A stretch of DNA of 64,000 bases from Paenibacillus sp. ACRRX (GCF_022346885.1 NZ_JAKRNK010000011.1:114708-178707); one strand, 5' to 3'. Positions 1 to 8,651 are shown, counted from the stretch's first letter. Made by a program: numbers and translations. The notes: a model not told the origin generated them from the letters alone.

Positions 1-167
1 TGATTTTATGATCTCCACTTAAAATTGAGTATTTTATTTAGAATAAGGGCCTCGAACTCACTTTGCAGTGGACCATGAGGTCCTATTATGTGCTCATTAG
101 GATGTTATTGTGTCATGCGAACACTTTGGGGACAGCTCCTGTTTTTCCTGTAAAGATAAGAAAAGGG

Positions 168-206
168 ACTGCTGCAAGCCAAATTGACTTGTCAGACAGT
201 CCCATG
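168..206 (-). terminator. Rho-independent terminator of the NifU-like gene
   Basis: On the minus strand the arms GGGACTG and CAGTCCC enclose a loop region with further pairing, followed by TTTTCTTATC. It lies 16 bases past the stop codon of the NifU-like gene, as expected for its transcription end. Confidence 0.75.
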
Positions 207-221
207 ATCAAGCATTCATCA

Positions 222-467
222 TTAGAATACTTGAACTACTTCCTTAACGCCATCTACTTCTTCCACCAAAGCGCGTTCGATACCCGCTTTCAGTGTGATT
301 GTGGAGCTTGGGCAGCTGCCGCAAGCGCCCATCAGGCGAAGCTTAACGATGCCGTCTTCCACATCCACCAATTCAACGTCACCGCCATCACGCTGCAAGA
401 ACGGACGAAGTTTATCCAACACTTCCAGCACTTCGTCATACATGCCGTTAGCTGTAGTTTCGCTCAT
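222..467 (-). CDS. yutI: NifU-like C-terminal-domain Fe-S scaffold protein
   Basis: An 81-residue protein consisting only of the NifU C-terminal domain. Family members bind a labile Fe-S cluster through a CxxC motif and pass it to target proteins; here the motif is GACGSCP with Cys49 and Cys52. The domain occupies nearly the whole chain (residues 10-80), the usual length for the stand-alone Firmicutes form (YutI in Bacillus). The ATG at 467 is preferred over the TTG at 476 because AAGGAG lies 9 bases upstream of it. It is divergent from the yuzB gene and close to a HesB/IscA gene and flavoenzymes, which fits an Fe-S maturation neighbourhood. Function is inferred from family, not shown here. 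Confidence 0.9.
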   Translation of the reverse strand: MSETTANGMYDEVLEVLDKLRPFLQRDGGDVELVDVEDGIVKLRLMGACGSCPSSTITLKAGIERALVEEVDGVKEVVQVF

Positions 468-557
468 TTGTGCCAACTCCTTTCATCAAGACTACTTTTA
501 TTATATTATAAAGCTATTCGAATTCAAAGATACAAGCTAAAACTGGGGGAATTGTCA

Positions 558-812
558 ATGAGACCGATTATCGAGTTCTGCGTGAACAACATGCACCACG
601 GCACAGATGCCATCATGCAGCGGTTGGAGCAGAACCCCGAGTATGACGTCATTGAGTACGGCTGCTTGGGCAACTGCGGCGAATGTTACCTGTTCCCATT
701 TGCCTATGTAAACGGGGAGATTGTTGCTGCCGAGACAGCAGATGCCTTATACGATAGCATTATGAAGATGATTGAAGAAGTACAACAATGGGATCAGTTT
801 GATATCGATTGA
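558..812 (+). CDS. yuzB: YuzB family protein (DUF1450)
   Basis: An 84-residue protein with four conserved cysteines (C8, C36, C40, C43), the last three in GCLGNCGEC. This pattern is typical of the YuzB/DUF1450 family found beside NADH dehydrogenase-like and NifU-like genes in Bacillus. The arrangement suggests a metal- or Fe-S-binding, thioredoxin-like fold, but no activity is established. A longer reading frame extends upstream, but the ATG at 558 follows a GGGGGA Shine-Dalgarno and gives the family's normal N-terminus. It is divergent from the NifU-like gene across a 90-bp promoter region and convergent with the next flavoprotein gene. Confidence 0.9.
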   Translation: MRPIIEFCVNNMHHGTDAIMQRLEQNPEYDVIEYGCLGNCGECYLFPFAYVNGEIVAAETADALYDSIMKMIEEVQQWDQFDID

Positions 813-849
813 TATCAGACTGATCCCATTCTGCTGTTCATCGTGACTA

Positions 850-1923
850 TTATCCAAAGTGATGCTTCGATATCCAAAGCACACCACTTTTGATGACACG
901 TGGTACATAACCAACCATCGGTCTTTTGCCTAACATGCCGAATCCGGATTTCTTGCCAAGAGAGCCGAGTACACCTTTAAGCTTGATACGTCCAAGCTTA
1001 GGGGTTTCGCCTTTCCATAAGGCCAGGGCGACATCGGCAATTTGTTCGCCTTGAGCTCCGGCTGCCTGGGCGCTAGGTGAGTAGGGCAAGCTAGCACAGT
1101 CGCCTACCACGTAAACTTCAGGATACTCCGGAATCTGATGATATTCGTTAATCTTAACGCGGCCTTGCGGGTCCTTCTGGACATTAAGATCCTGTACAAC
1201 TTGTACGGGCTGAATCCCAGCTGTCCAGACGGTAACTGCTGAATCGATTTCTTCCACATCGTGATCGCGTTTGTTATAAATGACACCTTGTTCAAGGCGT
1301 GCTACGTTAATGTAAGAACGAAGCTCTACATCATGCTCAGTAAACCAGCCTGACACGAATTGCGACAGCTTCTCTGGAAATGGCGACAGTACTCTTGAAC
1401 CTCGATCCAGAATACGAATATTCAAATCTGGACGGCTTTCACGCAGCTCCGCAGCCATCTCAACTCCACTTAAGCCACCGCCAACGATGCTAATTTGACC
1501 GTAGGGCTTCACGTCGTTTAAAAGTTGGTACGTCTTTCTGGTGCTTGATAGCGATTGAATGCTGTTGCCATATTGTTCAGTGCCTGGTATGCCGTGATAA
1601 CGGTCTGTACAACCGAGCGCTATGGCAAGTTGATCGTAAGATAGTGGTTCATCCTCATGTAAATAGACAAGCTTGGCTTCCAAGTCGATGCGTGTGATGT
1701 CGCCATATCGAATGTGAACGCGAGGGTCCTTAGGGAATGCCACTCGAATGTCGATATCAGATACAGCGCCCGCGGCTAAAGCGTAGTATTCCGTCTTTAA
1801 ACCTTGGTAAGGCATGCGATCAATCAACACGATTTCCACGTCTGTAGGAAGCCCACCTCCTAACAGTCGTTCGATTAGAGCAAGACCGCCGTATCCTCCA
1901 CCACATACAACAAAACGTTTCAT
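850..1923 (-). CDS. yutJ: NAD(P)/FAD-dependent oxidoreductase, NDH-2-like (YutJ family)
   Basis: A 357-residue two-dinucleotide-binding flavoprotein. The N-terminal FAD motif CGGGYGG is at residues 7-13, a second Rossmann motif IVGGGLSGVE is near residues 146-155, and the C-terminal FAD motif VVGDCA is near residue 273. This is the layout of type II NADH dehydrogenases and of the YutJ paralogues found beside yuzB and yutI in Bacillus. Type II enzymes pass electrons from NADH to menaquinone at the inner membrane face, but YutJ-type members are poorly characterised. GGGAGGAAAT precedes the ATG at 1923, so a 27-codon upstream extension is rejected. A second, more classical NDH-2 is at 28030-29223. 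Confidence 0.85.
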   Translation of the reverse strand: MKRFVVCGGGYGGLALIERLLGGGLPTDVEIVLIDRMPYQGLKTEYYALAAGAVSDIDIRVAFPKDPRVHIRYGDITRIDLEAKLVYLHEDEPLSYDQLAIALGCTDRYHGIPGTEQYGNSIQSLSSTRKTYQLLNDVKPYGQISIVGGGLSGVEMAAELRESRPDLNIRILDRGSRVLSPFPEKLSQFVSGWFTEHDVELRSYINVARLEQGVIYNKRDHDVEEIDSAVTVWTAGIQPVQVVQDLNVQKDPQGRVKINEYHQIPEYPEVYVVGDCASLPYSPSAQAAGAQGEQIADVALALWKGETPKLGRIKLKGVLGSLGKKSGFGMLGKRPMVGYVPRVIKSGVLWISKHHFG

Positions 1924-2120
1924 TATCGGATTTCCTCCCATGATGCCGAAATAAAAAATTGTCCATTCCATCCGGACTTGTAAAGAGTACGGCTCCACTC
2001 GCATTTCCGTTTGTCGCAGCTAAGGTGTATGACACACTGGATAGCTTGTCTTCTATTTATCTCAATCTGTATTTAAATGTAACGATAAATCATTAACCAT
2101 ATTCAAGTTGGATCAACTGC

Positions 2121-3227
2121 TTATTCATAAATTTTAATCGGATTATAAAACGTGTCTCGTTCTATCGCAGTACGTCCAGCACCTTTGATCAGCCAGACTA
2201 GCTCATCACGAGTCAGTCCTTCTGGAGTGAGTGCACCCGCCGCATGGCTGATACGTTCCTTAACTAAGGTACCATGAACATCAGACGCACCATACGTTAA
2301 GGCGAGCTGGGTCAATTGTGTGCCGATATTAATAAAATACGCTTTAATATGCTGGATGTTGTCCAGCATGAGGCGGCTGATCGCGATGGTTTTCAGGTCC
2401 TCGTAGGCTGAATTGCGGCGCTTGATGCTGGCCTTAGGGCTCTTCGGCTGCATGGATAACGGAATGAATACCAGGAAACCGTTGGTCTCATCCTGCAGCT
2501 CACGAACGCTCATCATGTGGCGTATGCGATCCTCATGGGATTCGATGGCGCCATACAGCATCGTGGTATGTGTCTGCATGCCAAGATTGTGCGCAGTCCG
2601 GTGAACTTCCAGGTAGCGTTCAACGCCCGCCTTCTCGACACGCATCTTTTTGCGGTATTCATCAGATAAGATTTCGGCGCCGCCGCCAGTAAGCGACTGC
2701 AAACCAGCTGCTCTTAATTGATGCAGCACCTCTTCAATGCTTAATCCACTGATGCGGGTAAAAAAGTCGATTTCTGCTGCAGTATATGCTTTCAGTGTAA
2801 CGTTCGGATAACGTTCATTCAGCGCGCGCAGTGAATCAACATAATATTGAAACGGCACATTAGGATTATGCCCACCAACGATGTGGAACTCTTGTACACC
2901 AGGGTGAATATGTTGATCTACATAAGCAATCATTTCATCACCAGACAAGGTGTATGCCCCATCCTCACCCTCATCTTTACGGAAATTACAGAAAGCACAA
3001 CGTGCCTCGCAAACGTTGGTAAAATAAAGGGACATGTTTTCGATAAAATAAACATTTTTACCGTTCTTGCGCATATTGACCAAGTTGGCCAATTGACCTA
3101 TTGTCAAAATGTCATCTGATTGGTACAAATATACGCCATCTTCCAAAGTGAGACGTTCTCCACGTTCAACTTTGTCGGCAATATCAGCCATGCGGGCATC
3201 CGCATGACGTGTCCATGCTGTCGTCAT
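2121..3227 (-). CDS. mqnE: Aminofutalosine synthase, radical SAM menaquinone enzyme
   Basis: A 368-residue radical SAM enzyme with the cluster motif CxxxCxxC (C73, C77, C80) in NVCEARCAFC. MqnE joins carboxyvinyl-oxybenzoate to the adenosyl group of S-adenosylmethionine to give aminofutalosine, the committed step of futalosine-route menaquinone synthesis. Residues after the motif (HIVGGHNP, YTAAEI, GGGAEIL) and the tail GRTAIERDTFYN fit MqnE better than the related MqnC or CofH, although these families resemble each other and misassignment is possible. AGGAGG lies 7 bases before the ATG at 3227, which excludes an 11-codon extension. No other mqn gene is in the window. The product would supply the quinone used by the NDH-2 and succinate dehydrogenase encoded nearby. 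Confidence 0.82.
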   Translation of the reverse strand: MTTAWTRHADARMADIADKVERGERLTLEDGVYLYQSDDILTIGQLANLVNMRKNGKNVYFIENMSLYFTNVCEARCAFCNFRKDEGEDGAYTLSGDEMIAYVDQHIHPGVQEFHIVGGHNPNVPFQYYVDSLRALNERYPNVTLKAYTAAEIDFFTRISGLSIEEVLHQLRAAGLQSLTGGGAEILSDEYRKKMRVEKAGVERYLEVHRTAHNLGMQTHTTMLYGAIESHEDRIRHMMSVRELQDETNGFLVFIPLSMQPKSPKASIKRRNSAYEDLKTIAISRLMLDNIQHIKAYFINIGTQLTQLALTYGASDVHGTLVKERISHAAGALTPEGLTRDELVWLIKGAGRTAIERDTFYNPIKIYE

Positions 3228-3566
3228 CGACGTACCTCCTTCACTTTCATTTCTTGCCACGAACGAATGATGTTAGCTCAAGCTTGTGGTCACACTACAC
3301 CTTGACATGTATCTTCATCCATACCTTGTAGGGCGAAATGCCGAAAAAAAACTCCGCGGCGGATGCTTCCGTCGGAGGTTGCAGTGAAACGAATCACATT
3401 ATTAAAGATAACAGCATTAATATTATGTCAGTTCCATTATACCCTTGCCTTTAAAAGGGGGCAATATGTCTGGGAGAGACATTCGACATCATTTTCCAAC
3501 CGTCATGTTCACTTGTGCGTTCAGAAGAGGATGGTTATACTTAGAAATAGAAGGAGGGATGTTATC

Positions 3567-3926
3567 ATGATCACAATTAGCGAATTGGCGATTGAGAAGA
3601 TAAAGGAAATGTTAGAACAAGAAGAGAACCCGAATATGTTCTTGCGTGTCGGCGTTCGTCCGGGCGGTTGCAGCGGTTTCTCTTACGGGATGGGCTTTGA
3701 CGATGAGGAGACGGGTGATGACGTTCATTTGGAGTCTCATGGCATGAAGGTCGTTGTGGATAAAGAGAGCATTCCGCATCTGACCGGCTTGGAGATTGAT
3801 TATAAGGAATCCGGCATGTCTGGAGGATTTACCATTGAGAACCCAAATGCAGTGGCGACATGCGGCTGCGGTTCTTCGTTCCGTACGGCAGTATCTGAAG
3901 GTAAAGCGGAGAAGTGCGACGACTAA
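3567..3926 (+). CDS. yutM: HesB/IscA-type iron-sulfur carrier
   Basis: A 119-residue A-type Fe-S carrier. The three conserved cysteines are visible: Cys35 in GGCSG, and Cys99 and Cys101 in CGCGSSF. Family members receive clusters from scaffold proteins and deliver them to apo-enzymes. Length and motifs match Bacillus YutM and ErpA-like proteins. AAGGAGGG precedes the ATG at 3567; a longer open frame from 3363 lacks a ribosome binding site and does not look like this family. It stands alone on the plus strand, divergent from mqnE, and with the NifU-like gene forms a small Fe-S cluster group. Confidence 0.9.
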   Translation: MITISELAIEKIKEMLEQEENPNMFLRVGVRPGGCSGFSYGMGFDDEETGDDVHLESHGMKVVVDKESIPHLTGLEIDYKESGMSGGFTIENPNAVATCGCGSSFRTAVSEGKAEKCDD

Positions 3927-4075
3927 GCATTGTACTGAAGCGGGTATAGGACCTGGTGATCCCAATTCCTCAATAGCTTGCTAGCTATACGAATGGGTAT
4001 TTCGTAATTTCGGGTTCGGTTGAAAATGGATTATACTTAATTTACTTATAAGTGTAACCATAATCACATCAACAT

Positions 4076-4243
4076 GGTTTGTGAATTACGTCTCTGGACG
4101 GTTAATTTCGTTGAAATTAACTCGTGTGGAGGCGTTTTATTTATGTTGCAGCAGAAACAGCGATGCAAGTGTAGTCATTCTAATTTATAGCAATACCTAC
4201 GATTTTCCATACCAACAGGCGTTAGTTGTTGTTAGCAGCGCAA
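4076..4243 (+). repeat. Left copy of 168-bp direct repeat with conserved hairpin
   Basis: This segment aligns without net gap to 12823-12990 in the same orientation, 8,747 bp away. The first 57 bases after 4080 differ at only four positions; similarity then drops, but blocks such as TAATTTATAGCA, CAGGCGTTAG and AGCGCAA are retained. The conserved part folds as arms GTTAATTTC and GAAATTAAC around GTT, inside a second stem ACGTCTC with GAGGCGT, followed by TTTTATTT. No credible gene occupies it. It fills most of the gene-free stretch between the HesB/IscA gene and the XRE gene and marks the left edge of the AT-richer accessory block. Confidence 0.85.
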
Positions 4244-4275
4244 GTATGGTATATTGCTCTTTTTTGGTAATAATA

Positions 4276-4287
4276 TATATTATAATA
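4276..4287 (+). promoter_or_regulatory. Possible operator upstream of the XRE-cupin gene
   Basis: TATATTATAATA here matches the first 12 bases of the 14-base palindrome repeated upstream of the MFS gene at 5077, and lies about 40 bases before the XRE start. A shared site in both promoters would fit autoregulation plus control of the transporter. The background is very AT-rich, so chance similarity is a real alternative. Confidence 0.35.
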
Positions 4288-4325
4288 AATTATTATATAG
4301 ATTTATAACGGGGGTAATAAATCAA

Positions 4326-4889
4326 ATGGATATCGATGATCCAAAACAAGTTGTTTTACAACTTGGTGCAATAATGAAAAAGTATCGGAAAGAAAAAAAA
4401 TTAAGTCTTGAAGAGTTATCTGAATTAGCAGGAGTGAGCAAACTAACATTAGGTAACATAGAACGTGGAGAAACAAATCCAACACTGGGCATGTTGTGGA
4501 AAATTTCAAAAGGATTATCTATCCCTCTGATGGCATTATTTTCAACAAAAAGCAGTGTTAACATATCTCAAGCAGGGGTTGGATTAAAAATTCCAGGGGA
4601 TCAACCTACTTGTGTATTTGAGCCGATTTTTCAAAATACTAGTGATGAGATGGAGATGTTCCGTGCCTACATCCAACCAAACAGCTCATACCAAACAGAA
4701 AAGCACCATCCTAACACGGTGGAATTTACGACCGTGATGACAGGGGCAGTATCAATAAAAGTGAATGAGACCTTATATACATTAAACCAATATGATTCTA
4801 TTAGTTTTCGTGCAGATAGCACACATTCGTATATAAATAACGCTAATGACGTTGCAGTTCTCCATATATTGTTAAAATACAACCTGTAA
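4326..4889 (+). CDS. XRE family regulator with C-terminal cupin sensor
   Basis: A 187-residue protein. Residues about 15-70 form an XRE helix-turn-helix (LSLEELSELAGVSKLTLGNI); residues about 105-180 are a cupin_2 barrel with the pattern HHPNTVEFTTVMTG and a later DSISF-H segment. Such regulators usually bind a small carboxylate or amine in the cupin and control a neighbouring transporter or catabolic gene. The ATG at 4326 follows GGGGGT; an upstream 24-codon extension is unlikely. A strong terminator separates it from the CynX-type transporter gene on the same strand, and similar AT-rich palindromes precede both genes. GC content is lower than in the flanking housekeeping genes. Confidence 0.85.
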   Translation: MDIDDPKQVVLQLGAIMKKYRKEKKLSLEELSELAGVSKLTLGNIERGETNPTLGMLWKISKGLSIPLMALFSTKSSVNISQAGVGLKIPGDQPTCVFEPIFQNTSDEMEMFRAYIQPNSSYQTEKHHPNTVEFTTVMTGAVSIKVNETLYTLNQYDSISFRADSTHSYINNANDVAVLHILLKYNL

Positions 4890-4920
4890 TATAAGGGTAT
4901 TTTGATCCTATAGATGTTCA

Positions 4921-4982
4921 AAAAACAAGGAATAACTCTTTATTATCCCTAGCGGGGAGAGAGAGTTATTCCTTGTTTTTTT
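4921..4982. terminator. Strong bidirectional intrinsic terminator
   Basis: Perfect 19-bp arms (starting AAAAACAAGG and ending CCTTGTTTTT) flank a 22-base loop, with T-runs on both strands. It ends transcription of the XRE gene and insulates the transporter promoter downstream. Confidence 0.9.
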
Positions 4983-5046
4983 GATCCGACGGAAGCGTTA
5001 ACGTTACGTCACAAAGTTTAAAAAGGAATAGACGAACTCAAAATTA

Positions 5047-5092
5047 TATATTATAGTATACTTTATTGTAATTAAATATATTATAATATACT
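5047..5092 (+). promoter_or_regulatory. Paired palindromic operator candidates upstream of MFS gene
   Basis: Two 16-base direct repeats, TATATTATAGTATACT at 5047 and TATATTATAATATACT at 5077, differ at one position and start exactly 30 bp apart, about three helical turns. Each contains a near-palindrome; TATATTATAATATA in the second copy is perfect. Position in the transporter promoter and a partial match upstream of the XRE gene point to the XRE-cupin protein as the binder, which is inference. Confidence 0.5.
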
Positions 5093-5199
5093 AAAAGAGG
5101 TGCGGAGTGGGCAAAGTAATCACTTGTACGATTAGATGCTGCTATACAAGTACAAGACTATAAATTCATTAAAAAGTGTATGTTGAAGGAGGCTGCCTC

Positions 5200-6453
5200 G
5201 TGAAGGTATTAAATCAATTTAGCAAAACGGATCAAAAATCAATTTCAAAGGTAGTCAGTCAATCCGTGCCGTGGCTAATGGTTGCGGCCGTTATTTTTGT
5301 TGCCATTAATCAACGTGCGGCTATAACCTCAGTAGGGCCATTAGTGGGTCTTATTCGGGATCATTTAAATATGTCCAATGCTGTAGCTGGAATGATTAGC
5401 ACCATTCCTCTATTAGCCTTTGCATTTTTTTCGCCCTTTGCACCTAAATTAGGAAGGAAGTTTGGTATAGAAGTTGTACTCTTGGCAGCCCTTGTTGTTC
5501 TCACAATAGGGATTATTTTACGCTCTTTAGCAGGAGTTGCTTATTTGTTTGTAGGCACTTCTATTATTGGAATAGCTATTGCCGTTTTAAATGTATTGCT
5601 GCCTAGTCTTATTAAACAACAATTTCCCAATCGCATAGGTACGATGACAGGGGTGTATACTATCTCTAGTAACTTAATGGGAGCCATAGCTTCTGGTATT
5701 AGTATTCCGATTGCGATCGGACTGGGGTATGGATGGCAGGGGGCATTAGGTCTGTGGGGTATTTTATCTTTCATTTCCATTTTAGTATGGCTACCTCAAA
5801 TGAAACGACGTAGTGGACGGAAATCTGACAGGGAAGAGGTTAATGACAATCAGCAGGTAAATATGTGGCGTTCTCCTTTAGCATGGCAAGTAACGTTGTT
5901 TATGGGATTGCAGTCTATGATTTTTTATGTACTTATTACGTGGTTACCTGAAATTTTAAAAAGCCAGGGAATTGGTTCTGATCAATCGGGCTGGGTACTG
6001 TCCATTTTGCAATTATCCTTGCTGCCCTTTACTTTTATTATTCCTGTTATTTCTGAGCGGATGTCCAATCAACGTCTGCTCGTAGTCACTATGTTTATGC
6101 TATTTTTAATGGGAACTCTTGGATTACTTTATGGAAGTTCTAATTTGATCGTGTTATGGATTATGCTCATAGGGAGCGGGGGCGGCATTGCTTTTGGGCT
6201 AGCGATGATGTTTTTCAGTTTGCGGACAGAAAATGCCCACGAAGCTGCCGAATTGTCTGGAATGGCTCAATCAGTCGGGTATTTGCTAGCAGCAACGGGT
6301 CCCCTATTTTTCGGATTTCTACACGATGTGACGAATAGTTGGACTACTCCGTTGTTCATATTGGTTGGTTCAACCGTTCTGCTCTTTATATTTGGCCTAG
6401 GTGCAGCTAGTAATCGATATATAAGCTCTTATAATGGGAATCACAGGGCATAA
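5200..6453 (+). CDS. MFS transporter, CynX/NimT family
   Basis: A 417-residue membrane protein with about 12 hydrophobic segments. The N-terminal part (NQRAAITSVGPLVGLIRDHL) is characteristic of the CynX/NimT branch of the major facilitator superfamily, which includes cyanate and 2-nitroimidazole transporters. The substrate cannot be assigned here. The GTG at 5200 has AAGGAGG a few bases upstream; an earlier GTG at 5176 would place the ribosome binding site inside the gene. It follows an XRE-cupin regulator and paired palindromes in its promoter, so inducible control is likely. A terminator follows at 6472. Confidence 0.88.
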   Translation: MKVLNQFSKTDQKSISKVVSQSVPWLMVAAVIFVAINQRAAITSVGPLVGLIRDHLNMSNAVAGMISTIPLLAFAFFSPFAPKLGRKFGIEVVLLAALVVLTIGIILRSLAGVAYLFVGTSIIGIAIAVLNVLLPSLIKQQFPNRIGTMTGVYTISSNLMGAIASGISIPIAIGLGYGWQGALGLWGILSFISILVWLPQMKRRSGRKSDREEVNDNQQVNMWRSPLAWQVTLFMGLQSMIFYVLITWLPEILKSQGIGSDQSGWVLSILQLSLLPFTFIIPVISERMSNQRLLVVTMFMLFLMGTLGLLYGSSNLIVLWIMLIGSGGGIAFGLAMMFFSLRTENAHEAAELSGMAQSVGYLLAATGPLFFGFLHDVTNSWTTPLFILVGSTVLLFIFGLGAASNRYISSYNGNHRA

Positions 6454-6471
6454 ATTAACAAACAAAAACAA

Positions 6472-6512
6472 AGGCAGTCCCAGTAAAATGATTAATTTTA
6501 CGGAGACTGCCT
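6472..6512 (+). terminator. Intrinsic terminator of the MFS gene
   Basis: Arms AGGCAGTC and GACTGCCT with an inner GTAAAAT/ATTTTAC pairing, followed by a T-rich stretch. It is 18 bases past the transporter stop codon. Confidence 0.75.
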
Positions 6513-6547
6513 CGTTTACTTTTATAGCCTAGACATACGAATTGCAT

Positions 6548-6692
6548 TTACTCGAAAAATACTTTTGAATAACGGACGACACCTTGAACATTTTCAAGAG
6601 AACCTTCAGTTAATTGTACAGCCATAAATACCTCATCAGGCACTTCAAATAGAGCTTTTATGTTCCATAAGTTAGCTGGTTTAGTTAGTCAT
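6548..6692 (-). pseudogene. Frameshifted small gene, about 47 codons
   Basis: On the minus strand GGGGG precedes an ATG at 6692, which reads only M-T-N before a stop. Removing one base after the third codon opens a 47-residue frame that runs to a stop at 6548-6550. It includes NLWNIKALFEVPDEVFMAVQ and a tail VVRYSKVFFE that look like real protein. It lies just downstream of the PfkB-type kinase gene and would be the last gene of that operon. The family is not recognised. A programmed frameshift or a sequencing error are alternatives to recent inactivation. Confidence 0.5.
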
Positions 6693-6746
6693 ATATCCCC
6701 CTGGTTATAATCATGTAAGTGTGCAGGGATAACAAATTTGAACTTA

Positions 6747-7622
6747 TTAGCCGATTACTTCTGCTAAAAAAGGGATCGAAGAAGATGAACCTTTTTGGGA
6801 TACGGCCAATGAAGCCGCTTTTGTGGCAACACGTAGTGCGAGTTTAACATCAGATTTTTGGGAAACGATGCTAAGGAAATAACCCAAGAAAGTGTCGCCT
6901 GCTGCCGTTGTATCTACTACTTTAACATGATAAGCTTCTTGTCTGTATTCTTGTGTATTGTCTTTATATACGGCACCGTGTGCGCCCAAAGTTAACACAA
7001 TTTTTAAATGGTTATAGTGTGAAAGCAAATAGTCGAGTATTCGGCTTGGTGACTTTTCCCCACTAATAACATGCCCTTCTATTTCGTTTAGGATTAGATA
7101 ATCAATTTTAGAAAAATCTAAGTTCCTAATAGACTCACTCATTGGTGAGGGATTAAGCACAATGGTTAACCCTTTTTTATGAGCGGCACTAATTAGGTAG
7201 TCTATATCATTTATTTCGTTTTGTAGAACTAGGAAATCACCCGAATCAAAGTTCTCTATCACTTTATCCATTTGTGTACTAGTTATTTCTTTATTCGCTC
7301 CACCATACAGTAAAATACAATTTTCAGCTGTTGAAGCCACTTGAATAATGGCATGCCCCGTTATGAGGCCGTTTTCATATATTCCCTCAACATGAACGCC
7401 TTCGGATGCTAACTCGTTTTTAAGAAACAGACCATCGCTCCCAATTTTACCTGCATGAAAAGTCTGTGAACCAGATCTGGCAAGGGCTATTGATTGGTTT
7501 AACCCTTTTCCACCAGCATATTCAGCATAGTAAACTGATGATAACGTTTCTCCTCCAGTAACAAAGTGAGGCACGGTATACACTTTATCTAGATTTAATG
7601 ATCCAAAATTTAGAAATCTCAT
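6747..7622 (-). CDS. PfkB family sugar or nucleoside kinase (ribokinase-like)
   Basis: A 291-residue ribokinase-fold enzyme. The N-terminal substrate motif AGGKGLNQ is at residues 36-43 and the C-terminal catalytic/ATP signature DTTAAGDTF near 237-245 contains the conserved aspartate base. PfkB enzymes phosphorylate ribose, nucleosides or pseudouridine. It sits 17 bp downstream of a nucleoside hydrolase on the same strand, so the pair probably cleaves a nucleoside and phosphorylates the released ribose, as in rbsK-type salvage. The exact substrate is unknown. AGAGGT precedes the ATG. Codon use is AT-rich like its island neighbours. Confidence 0.88.
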   Translation of the reverse strand: MRFLNFGSLNLDKVYTVPHFVTGGETLSSVYYAEYAGGKGLNQSIALARSGSQTFHAGKIGSDGLFLKNELASEGVHVEGIYENGLITGHAIIQVASTAENCILLYGGANKEITSTQMDKVIENFDSGDFLVLQNEINDIDYLISAAHKKGLTIVLNPSPMSESIRNLDFSKIDYLILNEIEGHVISGEKSPSRILDYLLSHYNHLKIVLTLGAHGAVYKDNTQEYRQEAYHVKVVDTTAAGDTFLGYFLSIVSQKSDVKLALRVATKAASLAVSQKGSSSSIPFLAEVIG

Positions 7623-7639
7623 CTAAGCACCTCTTCATG

Positions 7640-8593
7640 TTAACTTACCAATAATTCGATCATCCGTTTCTTGAATAGTTGATTATCCATGGTTTTGCAG
7701 ACTGTTGCATTAGGAGCATGACCTGCATAGCCATCAGAAATGGCAAGCTTACTACCGTCATTAACTATAACTTGTCCATAGGCTGCTTCTTCTGTGGTAC
7801 ATACATAGCAGTAACATAACTTGTCTTCAAGAACGATATCATTCCATAATAAAACGCCCATTGCCACAGCATCTGGTAAATCAACAATATGCTCATTACT
7901 TCTTTGTAAATTATATTCGAGCAAGGAGCGGTTACAATGAACGGAAAACGCTGCTTCTTCCTTACCACTTGATAGTAATACATCCATATCGTCCTTGTTT
8001 AAAGCAGCTTCTCCTAGACATACATCAAATCCAATAATCGTAGTAGGTATGCCTGAGTTGAGCATAATCTTATAGGCCTCTGCATCAACGTAGACATTAA
8101 ATTCAGCGACAGGTGTAGTGTTTCCAGGTCCAAAGCCAGAAGTGCCCATAGTGTATATATGTTTAACCATGTTCATCGTTTCTGGTGCTTTTAAAATAGC
8201 AAGGGCAATATTTGTAACAGGACCGATAGTTAAAATTTCGATTTCACCAGGATTACTCTCAATAATGTCAAGGATAGCGTCTACGGCATGCTTTTCTTCT
8301 GGATAAGAGGTAGGATGGATTAAGTTACAATCCCCCATTCCATCTTCACCATGAACATTTACAGCCGTAACTAAATCACGCATAAGTGGTCTAGCTGCTC
8401 CAACATAAAGTGGCGGCTTTTGACCATTAGTGACTTCGATCGTCATTAGTGCATTTTTTGTTGCTAATTCAATAGGGACATTACCACAAACTGTTGTTAT
8501 GGCTTCAACTTGAAGATCAGTTGATTTTAATGCCATCATTAACGCGACAGCATCATCACTACCCGTATCTGTATCAATAATTATTTTTCTCAT
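7640..8593 (-). CDS. Inosine-uridine preferring nucleoside hydrolase family protein
   Basis: A 317-residue protein with the family's N-terminal calcium/ribose-binding motif DTDTGSDDA at residues 7-15. Further hallmarks are an Asn-rich central segment (PVAEFNVYVDAEA) and the late DLPDAVAMGVL region. The family hydrolyses N-ribosidic bonds of nucleosides to base plus ribose. GGAGGT lies 7 bases before the ATG. It is the first gene of an operon with a PfkB kinase and a broken small gene, and is divergent from a Crp/Fnr-type regulator with a 12-bp palindrome between them. Substrate preference cannot be read from the sequence. Confidence 0.9.
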   Translation of the reverse strand: MRKIIIDTDTGSDDAVALMMALKSTDLQVEAITTVCGNVPIELATKNALMTIEVTNGQKPPLYVGAARPLMRDLVTAVNVHGEDGMGDCNLIHPTSYPEEKHAVDAILDIIESNPGEIEILTIGPVTNIALAILKAPETMNMVKHIYTMGTSGFGPGNTTPVAEFNVYVDAEAYKIMLNSGIPTTIIGFDVCLGEAALNKDDMDVLLSSGKEEAAFSVHCNRSLLEYNLQRSNEHIVDLPDAVAMGVLLWNDIVLEDKLCYCYVCTTEEAAYGQVIVNDGSKLAISDGYAGHAPNATVCKTMDNQLFKKRMIELLVS

Positions 8594-8651
8594 AACAAGA
8601 CCTCCACTTCTTATTTGGCCTTATTATATATTTCAATTTATAATGAAAATA

